Shown: piece by piece, positions 5,805 through 6,636 of the stretch | Position numbering within the stretch: position 1 is the stretch's first letter | Layout of the letters: every line of letters starts with the position of its first letter | Origin: Methylobacter sp. | Lineage (GTDB): Bacteria; Pseudomonadota; Gammaproteobacteria; Methylococcales; Methylomonadaceae | Direction: 5' to 3' | Length of the DNA stretch: 6,636 bases | Assembly: GCA_028714995.1 (NCBI GenBank) | Contig: JAQTLI010000164.1 | Span: 1 to 6,636, forward strand | Made by a program: the position numbers and the translations under genes | Notes under the pieces: model-generated | The model's database searches: none | Told to the model about the DNA's origin: nothing | The model's input: only the letters and a program-made list of their open reading frames with translations

Positions 5805-5863
5805 TACGTTGGCGGCTATGTTCCACCTCTTCTGAAATTGATTCCTGTCTTGAGATAGCAAGA

Positions 5864-6125
5864 TCTCCAATTTATGAGCCGTATCGGTCTATTTCGTCTG
5901 GAAAGTCATCCCGGTTTCGCTCACGCTCTAGCTGTTCTTTTTCTTTGGTGCACTGAGTAACATCGCCGCCCATGCGCGTCAGGCAATCTTTATAGTTTTT
6001 TTCGAAACTGGCTAAAGTATCATTTGAGCGAGTGCTTTTCACAGTGGATGCACAACCTGAAACAATAAAGGAAGCAATTACAATGTATATGAACCTGTTC
6101 ATAATAACACCTCTCCAATTTATGA
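5864..6125. repeat. 14-bp perfect direct repeat bracketing the small lipoprotein gene
   Basis: TCTCCAATTTATGA occurs at 5864-5877 and again at 6112-6125, 248 bp apart. On the coding (minus) strand, the copy before the gene supplies most of its ribosome site (GGAGA). The copy after the gene overlaps its stop codon and leaves a second GGAGA directly downstream. This is what a collapsed tandem duplication, or short-homology insertion of the gene, would leave. Confidence 0.6.
5872..6102 (-). CDS. Small lipoprotein of unknown function (76 residues)
   Basis: The N-terminus MNRFIYIVIASFIVSGCAS is a compact type II signal peptide with lipobox VSGC and lipidated Cys17. Ala at +2 suggests outer-membrane sorting. 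The mature part is about 60 residues, hydrophilic, and has Cys41 and Cys52 (KDCLTRMGGDVTQCTKE), which could form a disulphide in the periplasm. A charged tail KEKEQLERERNRDDFPDEIDRYGS follows and may be helical. I do not recognise the family. The start is well supported: GGAGAGG (6110-6116) stands 7 nt before ATG. The gene sits alone between repeat copies, opposite in direction to the decarboxylase. The TCTCCAATTTATGA repeat brackets it. Confidence 0.75.
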   Translation of the reverse strand: MNRFIYIVIASFIVSGCASTVKSTRSNDTLASFEKNYKDCLTRMGGDVTQCTKEKEQLERERNRDDFPDEIDRYGS

Positions 6126-6381
6126 TAAATGCATGATTAGCCAGTCAAATCTTTCGGAAAAGATGTTGCCTAGCTGTTTTTTAAACTCTCGATCAGGCGT
6201 AGCAGCGGCCAACTTGTGTCGTAACCAGCCAGACGTTAATGGCACTGTAAGGATTTAAGGGTTAAATGTCAGGAACAGTATATAAACAAGATATTGCTTA
6301 CGTCTGTACTCTAACGCACATAATCTACTGTTTGGTTCTTTGCCTGCTTGATGAACTATACCAGACTGTCGTTATATTGGA
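6126..6381. other. Gene-poor spacer with no recognised feature
   Basis: I see no convincing gene, RNA or terminator here. A plus-strand frame from 6266 to 6451 lacks a ribosome site and its 3' third is repeat sequence, so it is not credited. The stretch upstream of the small lipoprotein must hold that gene's promoter, but no well-placed hexamer pair is convincing. Confidence 0.4.
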
Positions 6382-6436
6382 GCCGAACGGCAGCTGTGGG
6401 TCAAACTCGGTCTTTCGCGAATACCGCAGTTCGGCC
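6382..6436 (+). repeat. Dispersed structured repeat, copy B
   Basis: CTGTGGGTC through TCGGCC at 6394-6436 matches 5581-5623 with five substitutions and no gap; four of the five are G-to-A or C-to-T relative to copy A. As in copy A, the core is enclosed by a 7-bp inverted repeat, but with a different sequence (GCCGAAC at 6382-6388, GTTCGGC at 6429-6435). GCCG-AA-CGGC at 6382-6391 is a further small hairpin. Palindromes CTATCGATAG (6443-6452) and CTCTAT-TT-ATAGAG (6470-6483) follow. Confidence 0.65.
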
Positions 6437-6519
6437 ATCTACTATCGATAGCAGTAGTAAACTAACGACCTCTATTTATAGAGCCGGACCCATCAGGTAG
6501 TCTATTTGTCACTAAGGGA

Positions 6520-6636
6520 TCAGAATTTAATAACACCAGAAATTGCCTTAGCGGATGGAATGGCAACGTAATTCCATTTCGGTAAAAACGGGTCAAATTT
6601 AATGGTCATTTTCTCTTTAAAATCATTAGCCACTTT
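6520..6636 (-). CDS. C-terminal end of an unidentified protein, 5' end beyond window
   Basis: An open minus-strand frame enters from the right edge and encodes 38 residues ending DPFLPKWNYVAIPSAKAISGVIKF before a TGA at 6520-6522. Composition and codon use look like real coding sequence, and there are no stops up to the edge. I cannot assign a family; the WNY motif near the end recalls some transposase C-termini, but that is only an impression. The frame is short, so chance is possible. The palindrome at 6470-6483, downstream of the stop on this strand, might help termination but lacks a clear T run. Confidence 0.42.
   Translation of the reverse strand, partial: KVANDFKEKMTIKFDPFLPKWNYVAIPSAKAISGVIKF

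Noticed and set aside
5548..5826. 92-residue minus-strand reading frame
   Set aside because: It lies wholly across the dispersed structured repeat, its start has no good ribosome site, and the segments are shared with non-coding copies at 1970 and 6394.
6122..6148. TTGACT-N15-TATCAT as promoter of the small lipoprotein
   Set aside because: The spacer is short, and transcription would start inside or just before the ribosome site at 6110-6116.
6266..6451. 61-residue plus-strand reading frame
   Set aside because: No ribosome site; its last third is repeat copy B, and its composition looks like random translation.
1..6636. CRISPR array, toxin-antitoxin pair, known defence system or riboswitch
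   Set aside because: No regularly spaced repeats, no recognisable cas, toxin or effector proteins, and no leader matching a riboswitch I can recognise. The repeats present are few, unequally spaced and differ in sequence.

Overview
The window looks like a patchwork accessory region of a Gram-negative bacterium, most likely a gammaproteobacterium. Two encoded proteins carry lipoprotein signal peptides. A fragment at 666-712 aligns without gaps to the 3' half of a gammaproteobacterial tRNA-Lys(UUU). Remnants of IS1595- and IS256-type transposases litter the spacers. The species cannot be fixed from this sequence alone; an environmental gammaproteobacterium is a guess.

Layout, left to right. 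(1) 1-599: a frameshifted IS1595-family (ISXO2-like) transposase that enters from the left edge. (2) 666-764: a 3'-half tRNA-Lys remnant, read as the attachment scar of an integrative element, then a stem-loop terminator. (3) 780-1802, minus strand: an apparently intact tyrosine recombinase pointing at that scar. Upstream of it, two near-identical palindromic 16-mers sit 32 bp apart and flank a perfect TATAAT. (4) 1946-2242: a weak orphan reading frame on the minus strand that runs into a dispersed repeat. (5) 2438-3765: a promoter region and a 392-residue outer-membrane lipoprotein of unknown function. (6) 3880-4154: the left end of an IS256-family element with a frameshifted transposase start. 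It breaks off exactly where a 13-bp perfect inverted repeat begins (4155-4230). (7) 4259-5431: an AT-rich gene for a phosphatidylserine-decarboxylase-family enzyme with a signal peptide and a PsiD-like N-terminal extension, followed by a weak attC-like structure. (8) 5576-6436: copies of a structured dispersed repeat around a small 76-residue lipoprotein gene on the minus strand, which is itself bracketed by a 14-bp perfect direct repeat. (9) 6520-6636: the 3' end of an unidentified minus-strand gene.

The genes do not form one operon. They are single genes separated by mobile-element debris and repeats, as in an integration hotspot. The integrase and tRNA-Lys scar suggest an integrative element whose other end lies outside the window. 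The most biologically unusual cargo is the putatively exported pyruvoyl decarboxylase. No complete defence, secretion or biosynthetic system is visible.
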